From: Acinetobacter seifertii
GTDB taxonomy: Bacteria > Pseudomonadota > Gammaproteobacteria > Pseudomonadales > Moraxellaceae
DNA: 64,000 bases
NCBI RefSeq assembly: GCF_000368065.1
Contig: NZ_KB851200.1
Span: 1,233,204-1,297,203 of the forward strand
Reading direction: 5' to 3'
This document shows positions 37,134 to 44,886 of this stretch, piece by piece. The notes beneath the pieces were generated by a model. The model was not told the DNA's origin. It saw nothing but the letters and a program-made list of their open reading frames with translations, and searched no databases. Position numbers and translations under genes: made by a program. The number at the start of each line of letters is the position of its first letter. Position 1 is the first letter of the stretch.

Positions 37134-37946
37134 CGGGACATTCTCTCAAGAAAAGTGGTCTCCGACAAACCCGGTACGGTTCAGGGGTATATTAATATTT
37201 GGATCTAATACTGTTATTACACTAATGTTAGTTTGTTTCCCTTCTCCATCCTTAAGTTGAGCAATGTACTTTGTATCTTTATGAATCAAATCCTTTAAAT
37301 TCTTTTTTTTAAGGTTTTCATTTGCCAACTTAAAAAGTTTTTTGTTCTCTTCTATTCTTTTTTCAATAATTTCAGAATGCTTTTTTTCAACTTGTTTAGT
37401 TTCATAATTCTCGTTTATGTCTTTAAAAGTATAAATCGATGAGAAATTTACTTTTTTAAAACTATTATCAGAATTAAATGATGACTTTAGTGCATTAACT
37501 AAGTTAGCTTCATTATCTCCAATTATGTAAGTTTTAAAATCGTCATCAATTAAGATAATAAGAATATGTCTTGTTTTAGAATCAAATGCTACATAACTTT
37601 TTAGATGATGACCGACAATTTTATTTTTTTTTGTGAAAAATCAGCTGTTACAACCCCTCCATAAAGATTGCTATCATTAATACACCCATCTTCATCAAAA
37701 TCTGTTGATTTCATTGCTCCAAACTCTTTTAGTCTGGTATCAAAAGCATATTTGAAGTAGGAGCCATAGGCTAGGATATTAAAACCTCTTAATTTACAGT
37801 TTTCAGAATCATTAAGAGATTGTGGATTAATCGCATTCGTAAAAACTGGTAAGCAAATTAAGCTTAATAAAATAATCTTTTTCATAAAAAACCTATCAAA
37901 TATCACAATTTAAAAAAATCAGCTAATGATCCAAATAAATTTCATT

Positions 37947-38288
37947 TTACTTCCTTACATACTCTGGAAATTCTTTCAATAAATTATTACAAGTCCTATT
38001 CTTCCCGTCTTTTTTCACATTTCGGTCAAATTCTTTCATGCCAAACATAAGAACTTTTTTCCCATATTCATCACCGAGCTCATGCTGAAAACACTTGGCT
38101 GAATCCGAGATTAATTCATTGTTATATTCACTATATCCACATTCAAATTGTGCTCTACTTAATAAGCCATGGACCGAAACAATCTGCTCACAATAAGTTG
38201 GCTTATCTCCATTTTTTGGAGCTAAAGCATGTGAAAATGATGTAGTAAAAGCAGCCGCTAAGATACTCCCTAAAACAATCTTCTTCAT
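37947..38288 (-). CDS. Small secreted protein, island family 2 (second member)
   Basis: A 113-residue protein with a signal peptide (MKKIVLGSILAAAFTTSFSHA) and four or five cysteines in the mature part (YCEQIVSVHG, FECGYSEY, KCFQHELGDEYGKK, NRTCNNLL). It shares the C-terminal pattern with the protein at 31140. Before IS copy 3 arrived its ATG overlapped the stop of the upstream family 1 gene (GGATTAAGATGA, read as ...G-L-R-stop with ATGA), so the two were translationally coupled. The IS now sits seven bases before the ATG, so its ribosome site and promoter are probably lost or replaced. Confidence 0.72.
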   Translation of the reverse strand: MKKIVLGSILAAAFTTSFSHALAPKNGDKPTYCEQIVSVHGLLSRAQFECGYSEYNNELISDSAKCFQHELGDEYGKKVLMFGMKEFDRNVKKDGKNRTCNNLLKEFPEYVRK

Positions 38289-38345
38289 CTTAATCTGAAC
38301 CGTACCGGGTTTGTCGGAGACCACTTTTCTTGAGAGAATGTCCCG

Positions 38346-38663
38346 ATGAAAAAAGTAAAATACACCCCTGAAATCAGAGATAGAGCGGTTCAATTATTGA
38401 TTGAATCCGAAAAAGATTATCCTTCTACTTGGGCTGCAATCACAGCAATTGCTCCCAAGATTGGCTGTACTCCTGAAACACTACGTTCCTGGCATCAGAA
38501 GCATTTGAATCAACAGAATCCAATTAAAGTACAGCAGCTTTCAGACCAAGAACGCATTAAACAACTTGAACGCGAAAATAAAGAACTGCAGCGAGCCAAT
38601 GAAATTCTACGTAAAGCAGCTGCTTTTTTCGCCCAGGCGGAGCTCGACCGCCCACACAAATAA
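38346..38663 (+). CDS. IS3-family OrfA, copy 3
   Basis: 105 residues, identical to the other two OrfA copies. Confidence 0.95.
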   Translation: MKKVKYTPEIRDRAVQLLIESEKDYPSTWAAITAIAPKIGCTPETLRSWHQKHLNQQNPIKVQQLSDQERIKQLERENKELQRANEILRKAAAFFAQAELDRPHK

Positions 38664-39565
38664 TGGTGGATTTCATTCATAACCATAAAGACCTATACGG
38701 TGTTGAGGCGATTTGTAGAATTCTACCAATCGCAACTTCAACCTATTATCGAACTTTAGATCTTGCGGACAATCCAGAACATCGAGCGAAAAGAGATCTA
38801 CATGACCTGCATCATGCTGAACAAATTAAACGAATTTGGCAGGAAAGTTCAGGTCGGTATGGTGTACGTAAAGTCTGGCAAAAACTGAAACGGGAAGGTT
38901 ATATTGTTGCGCGCTGTACAGTTGCTCGATTGATGCAACAGCTAGGAATACAAGGTGTTTGGCGTGGTAAGAACAAACAAACGACACGTAGCAGAGATGA
39001 TCAAAAACGAGCAGCCGACTTGGTGAAACGGAATTTTAGTGCTGATCATCCAGATCAGCTGTGGGTCGCAGACTTCACATATATTCAAACCCATTCAGGC
39101 TGGGTGTATACCGCCTTTATGATTGATGTTTTCTCACGGGCAATTGTTGGCTGGAAAGTATCAACACGGATGAATACAGACATGGTCCTTGATGCACTGG
39201 AACAAGCGTTACATGCTCGCGGTATGCCAAAGAATGTAATTCATCATTCCGACAGAGGCGTGCAATACCTTTCTATTCGTTACACCCATCGTTTGGAAGC
39301 AGCAAATTTACGAGCATCAGTCGGTACAACTGGTGATTCATACGATAATGCTTTGGCTGAAACGGTGAATGGCTTATACAAAACAGAGGTGATTGAATAT
39401 TTAAAAGCAGATTGGCAAGGTTTAGCAGATGTACAACTTGCGACACTAAACTGGGTAGATTGGTTCAATAAAAAGCGTGTACACAGTGCACTGGGTTATG
39501 TATCGCCTTTTGAGTTTGAAGCAATGTACTATGATAAGATTAACCCGTTAGGTCAGGTGGCCTAA
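38663..39565 (+). CDS. IS3-family transposase OrfB, copy 3
   Basis: 300 residues, identical to the other two OrfB copies. Start overlaps the orfA stop by one base. Confidence 0.95.
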   Translation: MVDFIHNHKDLYGVEAICRILPIATSTYYRTLDLADNPEHRAKRDLHDLHHAEQIKRIWQESSGRYGVRKVWQKLKREGYIVARCTVARLMQQLGIQGVWRGKNKQTTRSRDDQKRAADLVKRNFSADHPDQLWVADFTYIQTHSGWVYTAFMIDVFSRAIVGWKVSTRMNTDMVLDALEQALHARGMPKNVIHHSDRGVQYLSIRYTHRLEAANLRASVGTTGDSYDNALAETVNGLYKTEVIEYLKADWQGLADVQLATLNWVDWFNKKRVHSALGYVSPFEFEAMYYDKINPLGQVA

Positions 39566-39566
39566 C

Positions 39567-40139
39567 TTAAATAAAAAAGTCTCCGACAAACCCGGTACGG
39601 TTCAATCCACCTTTATCATACATTCTTATACTAGTTCCTAATCCAGATTGTGATATATCAATCACGTAGTCCTTACATCTATAATGATATTCATTGACTT
39701 CACCGTATTTAGGATCACTTTCTTGCGTCAAATTCCAACCAACTTTAGGTAAACCATATAAGGTTGTAAGGGCATCTTTAACTTTGCCAACTGGAAAATC
39801 ATCCATTGTTAGACTTAATCCAAAACTTAAAATTTTATAATTTTTTGGATCATAGGTTATGAAGTTAAAATCACTGATTGGTTGACCACCCAACCAAATA
39901 TTATTATTCCTATTTAAGATAGAAACACGATATTCCTTAGCCGCTATTTTGTTAAAAACATCATTCTCAAGTTTAAGCTGTCTATAATCTTTTGATACTA
40001 ACTCCTTAACTGATCTCCCTAACCCCACATCGCCAATAATAATTTTATCTTTTGAAATCTCACAAGCACCAAGGTTTTTATGTTCTGCCCATGAAGAAGA
40101 AGACAAACAAATTAACCCTAATAAAATAATTTTCTTCAT
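39567..40139 (-). CDS. Secreted protein, island family 1, C terminus altered by IS copy 3
   Basis: A 190-residue protein with a signal peptide (MKKIILLGLICLSSSSWA). The mature part has IIIGDVGLGRSVKEL, then FGLSLTMDDFPVGKVKDAL, LTTLYGLPKVGWNL and a late Y.CKDYVIDIS. The order matches the gene split at 29042-30863, so the two are paralogues. The last ten codons now come from the IS end; without it the protein would end GGLR. The loss is small, so it may still work. GGTGA precedes the ATG at 40139. Function unknown. Confidence 0.75.
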   Translation of the reverse strand: MKKIILLGLICLSSSSWAEHKNLGACEISKDKIIIGDVGLGRSVKELVSKDYRQLKLENDVFNKIAAKEYRVSILNRNNNIWLGGQPISDFNFITYDPKNYKILSFGLSLTMDDFPVGKVKDALTTLYGLPKVGWNLTQESDPKYGEVNEYHYRCKDYVIDISQSGLGTSIRMYDKGGLNRTGFVGDFFI

Positions 40140-40185
40140 GATTTCACCAATTGTTATAAAGTTCGCCAATTTAACAAACTGGTTA

Positions 40186-40482
40186 CTAAAAGTCACATAA
40201 AGAAAAACCCGCCATAAATCTCACCTTTTCACACTGACCTAGAACCATGCATTTTTTAGCTACGCACGCAGATGAAGCCCATACACAAGCTAAAAACTCT
40301 TCATTGTCATGAAGTAGTTCAGCAATATGATCCTGATCGGGGTTATGTAGCAGTCCACCAATAATTAAAAAGTTTGTAATAAACCAATTCATTAAGTCAG
40401 GTGCTGGAGCTAGTCTAATTGCTTCCTCCTCTTCGGCTTTATCAATCAAGTCCTGTGGAGGAAATGGTCTGATCTGATCCAT
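40186..40482 (-). CDS. Hypothetical phage-type protein
   Basis: A 98-residue protein (MDQIRPFPPQDLIDKAEEEE...) with a hydrophobic middle (MNWFITNFLIIGGLL) and four cysteines near the end (ACVWASSACVAKKCMVLGQC). Its start overlaps the end of the nuclease-like gene upstream by about 40 bases, as in compact phage operons. I do not recognise the family. Confidence 0.6.
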   Translation of the reverse strand: MDQIRPFPPQDLIDKAEEEEAIRLAPAPDLMNWFITNFLIIGGLLHNPDQDHIAELLHDNEEFLACVWASSACVAKKCMVLGQCEKVRFMAGFSLCDF

Positions 40483-40879
40483 CTTCAATTCTCGCTCCTT
40501 CGCTTTTAATCCAGTTGATTGCATAACCTGATTCAATTTGATGAGGCTCTAGACATTCAAATACATAACCCCTATCTAGAGCTAGATCATGTTTGCTTAG
40601 TAAATTTGCTATCTTTGTGCGACCGCGACCAACGGCCCAAGGACTGCCAGCAATTTCCATAAGAAGTTTCAACTTCACAATATAAAAATCAAATCGCCAA
40701 TTTTTAGTTGATTCAAATTGAAATTTTCTTCGATAACCAATTCGATGCTCTTCTAATTCTTGAAATAATGTTTCTTCAGCTTCTAGATAATTTTGTTTAG
40801 CCTTAGGTAGTGGTCTTGTTCTTGGTTTTAATTTAATTGGCTTCTTTTTTGTAAAGCTGTTGTATTGGTTAATTTCCAT
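40442..40879 (-). CDS. Phage-type endonuclease-like protein (Vsr/PD-(D/E)XK-like)
   Basis: A 145-residue protein. A basic N-terminal tail (KKKPIKLKPRTRPLPKAK) is followed by FRIGYRRKF-like and NWRFDFYIVKLKLLMEIAGS, then PWAVGRGRTKI and a segment where FDF-x-EI-x-G would be the core of a Vsr-like nuclease. In related phage proteins the pattern is EIxGG...GRH; here the last position is changed (GRGR), so activity is uncertain. Such genes sit in phage replication or recombination regions. It is isolated here from any replication gene. Confidence 0.6.
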   Translation of the reverse strand: MEINQYNSFTKKKPIKLKPRTRPLPKAKQNYLEAEETLFQELEEHRIGYRRKFQFESTKNWRFDFYIVKLKLLMEIAGSPWAVGRGRTKIANLLSKHDLALDRGYVFECLEPHQIESGYAINWIKSEGARIEDGSDQTISSTGLD

Positions 40880-40988
40880 AATTATCCACGCCTTTTTATT
40901 ATAAGAAATTATTTACATTAAATATTTATTTATACAATATACTCTGCTATATGTATTAAAGAATTATAATTTTATAGAGTAACAAAAT

Positions 40989-41285
40989 ATGGAATTGCAT
41001 GTTGAATATCCCACACCTGAACAAGTAGTTGCTATATATGAAAATTTCATCAAAAATGGTAGTTGTTTTCATAATGAATTAAACGATTACACATATAAAG
41101 GCTTTGAACAGATCGTTCCTTACCTTGACTCTGAGTTTAGAAAATTAGGCTATACAGGAGCTAGATTAGCCTTATTTGGATTATATAAAAATCTTTGGGG
41201 CACAGTTGTTTGGATTGAAGACCCCGCTTTAGAAGACTATGAAGCTAATAAGGAATTAATTGATTTTTATATGGAAAAAAATTGA
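40989..41285 (+). CDS. Hypothetical 98-residue protein
   Basis: A cytoplasmic-looking acidic protein (MELHVEYPTPEQVVAIYENF..., ending DFYMEKN) with no motif I recognise. It is divergent from the nuclease-like gene, and one of few non-transposase genes on the plus strand in the island. AGAGTAA lies nine bases before the ATG, a weak ribosome site. Confidence 0.6.
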   Translation: MELHVEYPTPEQVVAIYENFIKNGSCFHNELNDYTYKGFEQIVPYLDSEFRKLGYTGARLALFGLYKNLWGTVVWIEDPALEDYEANKELIDFYMEKN

Positions 41286-41420
41286 AGAACATGGTATAAC
41301 ATATTAAACCTAAATACTTAAATTAGCTCAAACAGTTAACCATATTTAAAAAACGGTCTTATCTATTCCGACAATCAGGAAAATGAAAGCCAACTTCGTT
41401 TTTCATAAATTAAGTCCAAT

Positions 41421-41446
41421 AAAAAAACCACCTCAAAGGTGGTTAT
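41421..41446 (-). terminator. Terminator
   Basis: AAAAAAACCACCT-caa-AGGTGGTTATT lies just beyond the stop of the gene at 41463; on the minus strand it ends in a T tract. Confidence 0.8.
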
Positions 41447-41462
41447 TAAATATCAAAAAGTA

Positions 41463-41876
41463 TCACAGTAACTTCTTATAATTCTGCTTACCGCACTCAT
41501 AAGGAGTACCAGTTAATTGTTTAGCAATATCAAGATAAGACTGATTTTCTTTTTCTAATTCCAGATTCAATTGTTCACGAGTGGTTTTCTCTTTTGCTAA
41601 TTCTTGAGATTGTTCAAAATTATCATCATAAAATTTTTTAATCTGCTCATTTGCCTTAGCAAGATCACAAACTGAATTTGTAAGTTCCAACTGCTCTTTA
41701 AAATTAAGTTGTCTTTTCTCTGAAAGCATTCCCAATGCTTGAAATCTATTGATAGCATCTGCACGTGCATCAAATAGCTCACTGGCCTCTGTTAAAAACT
41801 CTAATTTTGATTTTGGATATGCCTGAGATGAAACAAGTCCCAAAAGTAACAAACTTATTGCTAAATGCAATTTCAT
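41463..41876 (-). CDS. Small secreted protein, island family 3 (copy a)
   Basis: A 137-residue protein with a signal peptide (MKLHLAISLLLLGLVSSQA). The mature part is helical and charged (KLEFLTEASELFDARADAIN, a Lys/Glu-rich run) and ends GTPYECGKQNYKKLL. The neighbour at 41965 ends DTPYECDKQSYKHLL and shares the N-terminal layout, so the two arose by tandem duplication and then diverged. Two cysteines (one in SVCDLAK, one in YECGKQ) match in both. I recognise no family. Confidence 0.72.
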   Translation of the reverse strand: MKLHLAISLLLLGLVSSQAYPKSKLEFLTEASELFDARADAINRFQALGMLSEKRQLNFKEQLELTNSVCDLAKANEQIKKFYDDNFEQSQELAKEKTTREQLNLELEKENQSYLDIAKQLTGTPYECGKQNYKKLL

Positions 41877-41964
41877 ATTAATCAACACTATAAGGAGATA
41901 AATTTATTGGTAAAGTATATCGCTAAAGAGGAAATAGTTTTAAAACAAATAATTTTTAAAATCA

Positions 41965-42363
41965 TTACAGTAAGTGTTTATAACTCTGCTTATCACATTC
42001 ATAGGGTGTATCTTTTACTTCTTCCAATTCTTCAAGTAATTTTTGTCGTTCAGGTGGAAAAAGAGTTATCACTTCCTCATCTTTCAATCCAAAAAATGCT
42101 TTATTTAACTTCATAAATTCTATTAGGGGTTTTTGTGACTTCCCTAGTTCACAGTAAAGATCAGCCAACTTCATTTGATCTTTAAAATTAGCTTGTCCTA
42201 TCGTGTGAATTTCACTTATGTAATTTATTAAATTTTGATCAGCAATTCGATAATTTTCCATCAATTTTGCATAAACTTCAATTTTCTCTTTGCCTAGTTT
42301 TTCAGCATGCAGACATGTTGAACTACAAATAATAATAAAAAGGAAAATTGAAAATAACTTCAT
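41965..42363 (-). CDS. Small secreted protein, island family 3 (copy b)
   Basis: A 132-residue protein with a signal peptide (MKLFSIFLFIIICSSTCLHA). Like its neighbour it is helical, has QANFKDQMKLADLYCELGK in place of LNFKEQLELTNSVCDLAK, and ends DTPYECDKQSYKHLL. The two genes are about 90 bases apart on the same strand. Paralogous secreted helical proteins in tandem are often immunity or exclusion proteins, but that is only a suggestion here. Confidence 0.72.
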   Translation of the reverse strand: MKLFSIFLFIIICSSTCLHAEKLGKEKIEVYAKLMENYRIADQNLINYISEIHTIGQANFKDQMKLADLYCELGKSQKPLIEFMKLNKAFFGLKDEEVITLFPPERQKLLEELEEVKDTPYECDKQSYKHLL

Positions 42364-42405
42364 TGATATTACTGTTAAAAATTTATTGGATATGAATTAT
42401 AAACC

Positions 42406-42442
42406 AAAAGCCCCGCCAATAATCTATATTTAGCAGGGCTTT
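42406..42442. terminator. Hairpin terminator
   Basis: AAAAGCCCCGCC ... AGCAGGGCTTTATT forms an imperfect hairpin with flanking A/T tracts between two island genes. Confidence 0.5.
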
Positions 42443-42579
42443 ATTGTGCTGATATGTCCGGCAAGTAAAAACATAAACATTAAAAACCCGCTTCCAAATA
42501 GAAACGGGCCATAAAAAAAACTTTCAGCGCAGTATTTGATACTGATAATACAAATTAAAATATGTATTTACAATATATT

Positions 42580-42879
42580 TTAAGAATATAAATGTTGAAA
42601 TAGGATATTGGCCAACCAAGTATTAAAGGCTTGCTTTGATACGAAAGACGGAGCTTGGAATAGATCTATATCAACATTTAGATCATGATGACCTACAACT
42701 TTATATCTACCACCACCTAAAATAATGATGTCTGTATGAGGATATCTCAATGTTGTTAATGCATTGTCTAAAAATCTAGCTTGCTTTTCTTTATCATGCT
42801 GATACGTTTTAAATTTATGTGAATTTACAAAGAGATCATATTCTCGATCTATTGTTGCCTGAATTTTCGTAAGTTCCAC
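42580..42879 (-). CDS. Hypothetical 99-residue protein
   Basis: A cytoplasmic protein (MELTKIQATIDREYDLFVNS..., IIILGGGRYKVVGHHDL, ending LFQHLYS) with no signal peptide or known motif. AAGGAGAT precedes the ATG at good distance, which supports translation. It lies between a 63-residue gene and the family 3 pair on the same strand. Confidence 0.6.
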   Translation of the reverse strand: MELTKIQATIDREYDLFVNSHKFKTYQHDKEKQARFLDNALTTLRYPHTDIIILGGGRYKVVGHHDLNVDIDLFQAPSFVSKQAFNTWLANILFQHLYS

Positions 42880-42946
42880 TTCGATCTCCTTATTATGGGA
42901 AATCTTTTTATAACATATAAAAACTCACTATTAACGAGTTCTTAGG

Positions 42947-43138
42947 TTAAAAATTGATATCGATGTTATCAAAAATAGATGACGCAAAATCAGCTATATC
43001 TTTTCCGATTTCTACAATTAAATCTTTTACTTCAACTAGATCAGGATTCACAGAATTAAGCACCGAGTTTTCTTGCTTTTGCTCGTTTTCGGTATCTAAT
43101 TGCTCAATCATATTAATCTGTTCATTTTGATTTTGCAT
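42947..43138 (-). CDS. Hypothetical 63-residue acidic protein
   Basis: A small acidic, Gln/Asn/Glu-rich protein (MQNQNEQINMIEQLDTENEQ..., then LIVEIGKDIADFASSIFDNI). It starts eight bases after the stop of the truncated gene at 43147, so the two were probably cotranscribed. No family recognised. Confidence 0.5.
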   Translation of the reverse strand: MQNQNEQINMIEQLDTENEQKQENSVLNSVNPDLVEVKDLIVEIGKDIADFASSIFDNIDINF

Positions 43139-43146
43139 TAGATTAA

Positions 43147-43392
43147 TTATTCCTCAAAAGTCTGAAATTGCGGAGGAGCAAATAATGCCGTCTTATCCTT
43201 TGTACAAATTCTTTCAATTCTCAAACCAAAATCTGTAGCAGCTTTTTGTTTTTCATCTTCTTTTGTATAAAGAGGAATCTCATATGCCAAACCAGTTACA
43301 TGACCAAAAAAATTATTGGTATGGTAATTCGTTATTGCATTTTTCTTATCTTGATCTAATGGAATAGTTAGATTTTCAAGCAAATCAAGGAG
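43147..43392 (-). pseudogene. C-terminal fragment of an unrecognised gene
   Basis: About 82 codons (LLDLLENLTIPLDQDKKNAI, NNFFGHVTGLAYEIP, ending PPQFQTFEE) with no ATG start; the frame begins right where the VOC gene ends. A gene-start is missing, so this is the 3' end of a longer gene joined to the VOC gene by a deletion. The GHVTGLAYEIP stretch is reminiscent of hydrolase-type effectors, without firm support. Confidence 0.5.
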
Positions 43393-43393
43393 C

Positions 43394-43777
43394 TTAACAC
43401 CGACTTAAAAAGCGAGTAACTGACTGCCCCCATATTTCTAAACGATTATTTACCAGTAGTTGATATCCTTTAGAAATCATATGAGCTGAAGCTTGATTAA
43501 TATCCTCAACTTCAAACTCAATCCAACTTTGAGGAACAGTAAACTCCTCGGGCCATTCCTTTCGACCAAAGCAGGACTCTGCTGCTTGATGTAATGGCCA
43601 CAGTGCAAAGTGTTTTACACCGCCCAGCTCGCCATCTTCTGTACTCATATAAGATTCATTACCTTCCATCGCTTTTATTGGAAGGTTTAATGTGTCTTGA
43701 TAGTGTGCTTTACTCTCTTCATTAACTCTTGTAATTGGTCCAAATCCAGCAACAAAAAGTACTTTGATAGGAGACAT
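43394..43777 (-). pseudogene. VOC-family (glyoxalase-like) protein, C terminus lost
   Basis: A 127-residue protein of the vicinal-oxygen-chelate superfamily: VLFVAGFGPITRVNEESKAH, then LNLPIK, GVKHFALWPL, and the second half IEFEVEDINQASAHMISKGY with WGQSVTRFLS. Relatives continue with SPEGLLIGI; here the frame ends RC-stop just after FLS, at the junction with an unrelated gene fragment. The enzyme's last strand is missing, so activity is doubtful. First gene on this strand left of the IS1 copy. Confidence 0.7.
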
Positions 43778-44098
43778 TTTTAATAACTCATTTTTATAAA
43801 GTAATAGATTCTTTTATACTTGAAATAATTCATTTTTTAAACATTAATTATTTTCTTGCTAATTTATGCCTAAATATTTTAAGGATCCTCTTATCACTAT
43901 CATCACGTCAATCATGCATAATTTATTTTCTGAGTTTTTAAAAATAATTATTACTATTTCTTTTAGAAGAAATTTTAGAAAAAATTGCCTAGAGAATGTT
44001 TAAATATTCCGACAAAAAAAACCTCGCCAATGCGAGGCTTAAATGTTCTAAAATTTATTTACTCAGAAGCTTCTCAACATTCTTTTCAATTAATTTTT
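43778..44098. other. Gene-free stretch left of IS1 copy 2
   Basis: About 320 AT-rich bases. It holds the promoter region of the VOC-like gene and a hairpin (AAAACCTCGC-caat-GCGAGGCTT, 44015-44042) that looks like a terminator of a lost gene. No gene is visible. Confidence 0.5.
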
Positions 44099-44886
44099 GG
44101 TGGTGTTTCAAAAAGTATGCTGAAACAAAGCAGGTTGAATTTTGATAAAATAGAGAAATGCGAATAACTCTAGAAATCAAATGTCCAACCTGCCTCAGTG
44201 ACAGTATAAAGAAAAATGGCATCAAAGTAGATGGGAAACAAAACTATCAGTGCAAAGACTGTAAACGTCAGTTTATTGGTGACCATGCTCTGAGCTATCT
44301 AGGATGTAATTCAGGCATTACTCGAAAAATATTACAGTTGATGGTCAGAGGTAGTGGTATACGAGATATCGCTGAAGTTGAGCGAATCAGTATCGGTAAA
44401 GTTTTACGTACTTTAACCGAATCGACCTACCAAATTCAGCCTAAACAAAGTCATTATGAGTCTCTTGAAGTTGATGAGTTTTGGACTTTTGTGGGAAATA
44501 AAAATAATAAACAATGGCTTATTTACGCCTACCATCGAGAAACAGGTGAGATTGTTGCTTATGTTTGGGGTAAAAGAGACTTAGCTACAGTTCAACGATT
44601 GAAAACAAAGCTTAAACAATTAGGTATTCACTACACCCGAATTGCAAGTGATCATTGGGACAGTTTCATAACTGCTTTTAAAAACTGCAAGCAAAGTATT
44701 GGTAAATTTTTTACTGTAGGTATTGAAGGTAATAATTGCAAAATAAGGCATCGAATTAGGCGTGGTTTTAGAAGGAGTTGTAATTTTTCAAAAAAGATTG
44801 AAAACCATTTTAAAGCTTTCGACTTAACCTTTTTTTACATCAATAATGGCTTCATTTAATGTCAGCATACTTTTTGAAACACCACC
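44099..44886 (+). mobile_element. IS1-family element, 788 bp, copy 2 (no target duplication)
   Basis: Same terminal repeats and length as copy 1, in the opposite orientation. The eight bases to the left (TAATTTTT) and to the right (TGCAATTT) do not match, so the flanks do not come from one insertion. To the right the sequence enters the middle of scoB. This is the pattern left by an IS1-mediated adjacent deletion or by recombination. Confidence 0.94.
44158..44859 (+). CDS. IS1-family transposase (single reading frame), copy 2
   Basis: 233 residues, identical to the product of copy 1, with N-terminal zinc finger and D, D, E catalytic motifs. Confidence 0.93.
   Translation: MRITLEIKCPTCLSDSIKKNGIKVDGKQNYQCKDCKRQFIGDHALSYLGCNSGITRKILQLMVRGSGIRDIAEVERISIGKVLRTLTESTYQIQPKQSHYESLEVDEFWTFVGNKNNKQWLIYAYHRETGEIVAYVWGKRDLATVQRLKTKLKQLGIHYTRIASDHWDSFITAFKNCKQSIGKFFTVGIEGNNCKIRHRIRRGFRRSCNFSKKIENHFKAFDLTFFYINNGFI

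Larger units (their letters stand above)
35875..37183 (-). mobile_element. IS3-family element, 1309 bp, copy 2
   Basis: Same inverted repeats, length and encoded proteins as copy 1. The flanking 3-bp duplication is GGG. It splits the secreted-protein gene described at 35633-37885. Confidence 0.95.
35633..37885 (-). pseudogene. Secreted protein of about 310 aa, broken by a T9/A9 frameshift and IS3-family copy 2
   Basis: Three pieces on the minus strand form one gene. Piece 1 (37885-37625) has a signal peptide (MKKIILLSLICLPVFTNA) and GFNILAYGSYFKYAFDTRL. At a run of nine A's (T9 on the plus strand, 37624-37632) the frame shifts; one phase ends at once, the other continues KIVGHHLKSYVAFDSKTRHI. 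Piece 2 runs to the IS at 37184 with a lysine-rich, coiled-coil-like segment. Piece 3 (35874-35633) follows in frame once the IS and one GGG are removed (NINIPLSKKGISQ) and ends GQYHPDPEK. No family recognised. The homopolymer could be a sequencing error or a phase switch. Confidence 0.75.
38296..39604 (+). mobile_element. IS3-family element, 1309 bp, copy 3 (opposite orientation)
   Basis: Same element as copies 1 and 2 but on the plus strand, flanked by the 3-bp duplication ATC. It entered between two formerly overlapping genes. With copy 2 it forms a 3.7-kb region bounded by inverted repeats. Confidence 0.95.

Noticed and set aside
33646..44886. Composite transposon bounded by the two inverted IS1 copies
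   Set aside because: Copy 1 has its own perfect 8-bp duplication (AAAAATTC on both sides), and the outer flanks of the pair (AAAAATTC left of copy 1, TGCAATTT right of copy 2) do not match.
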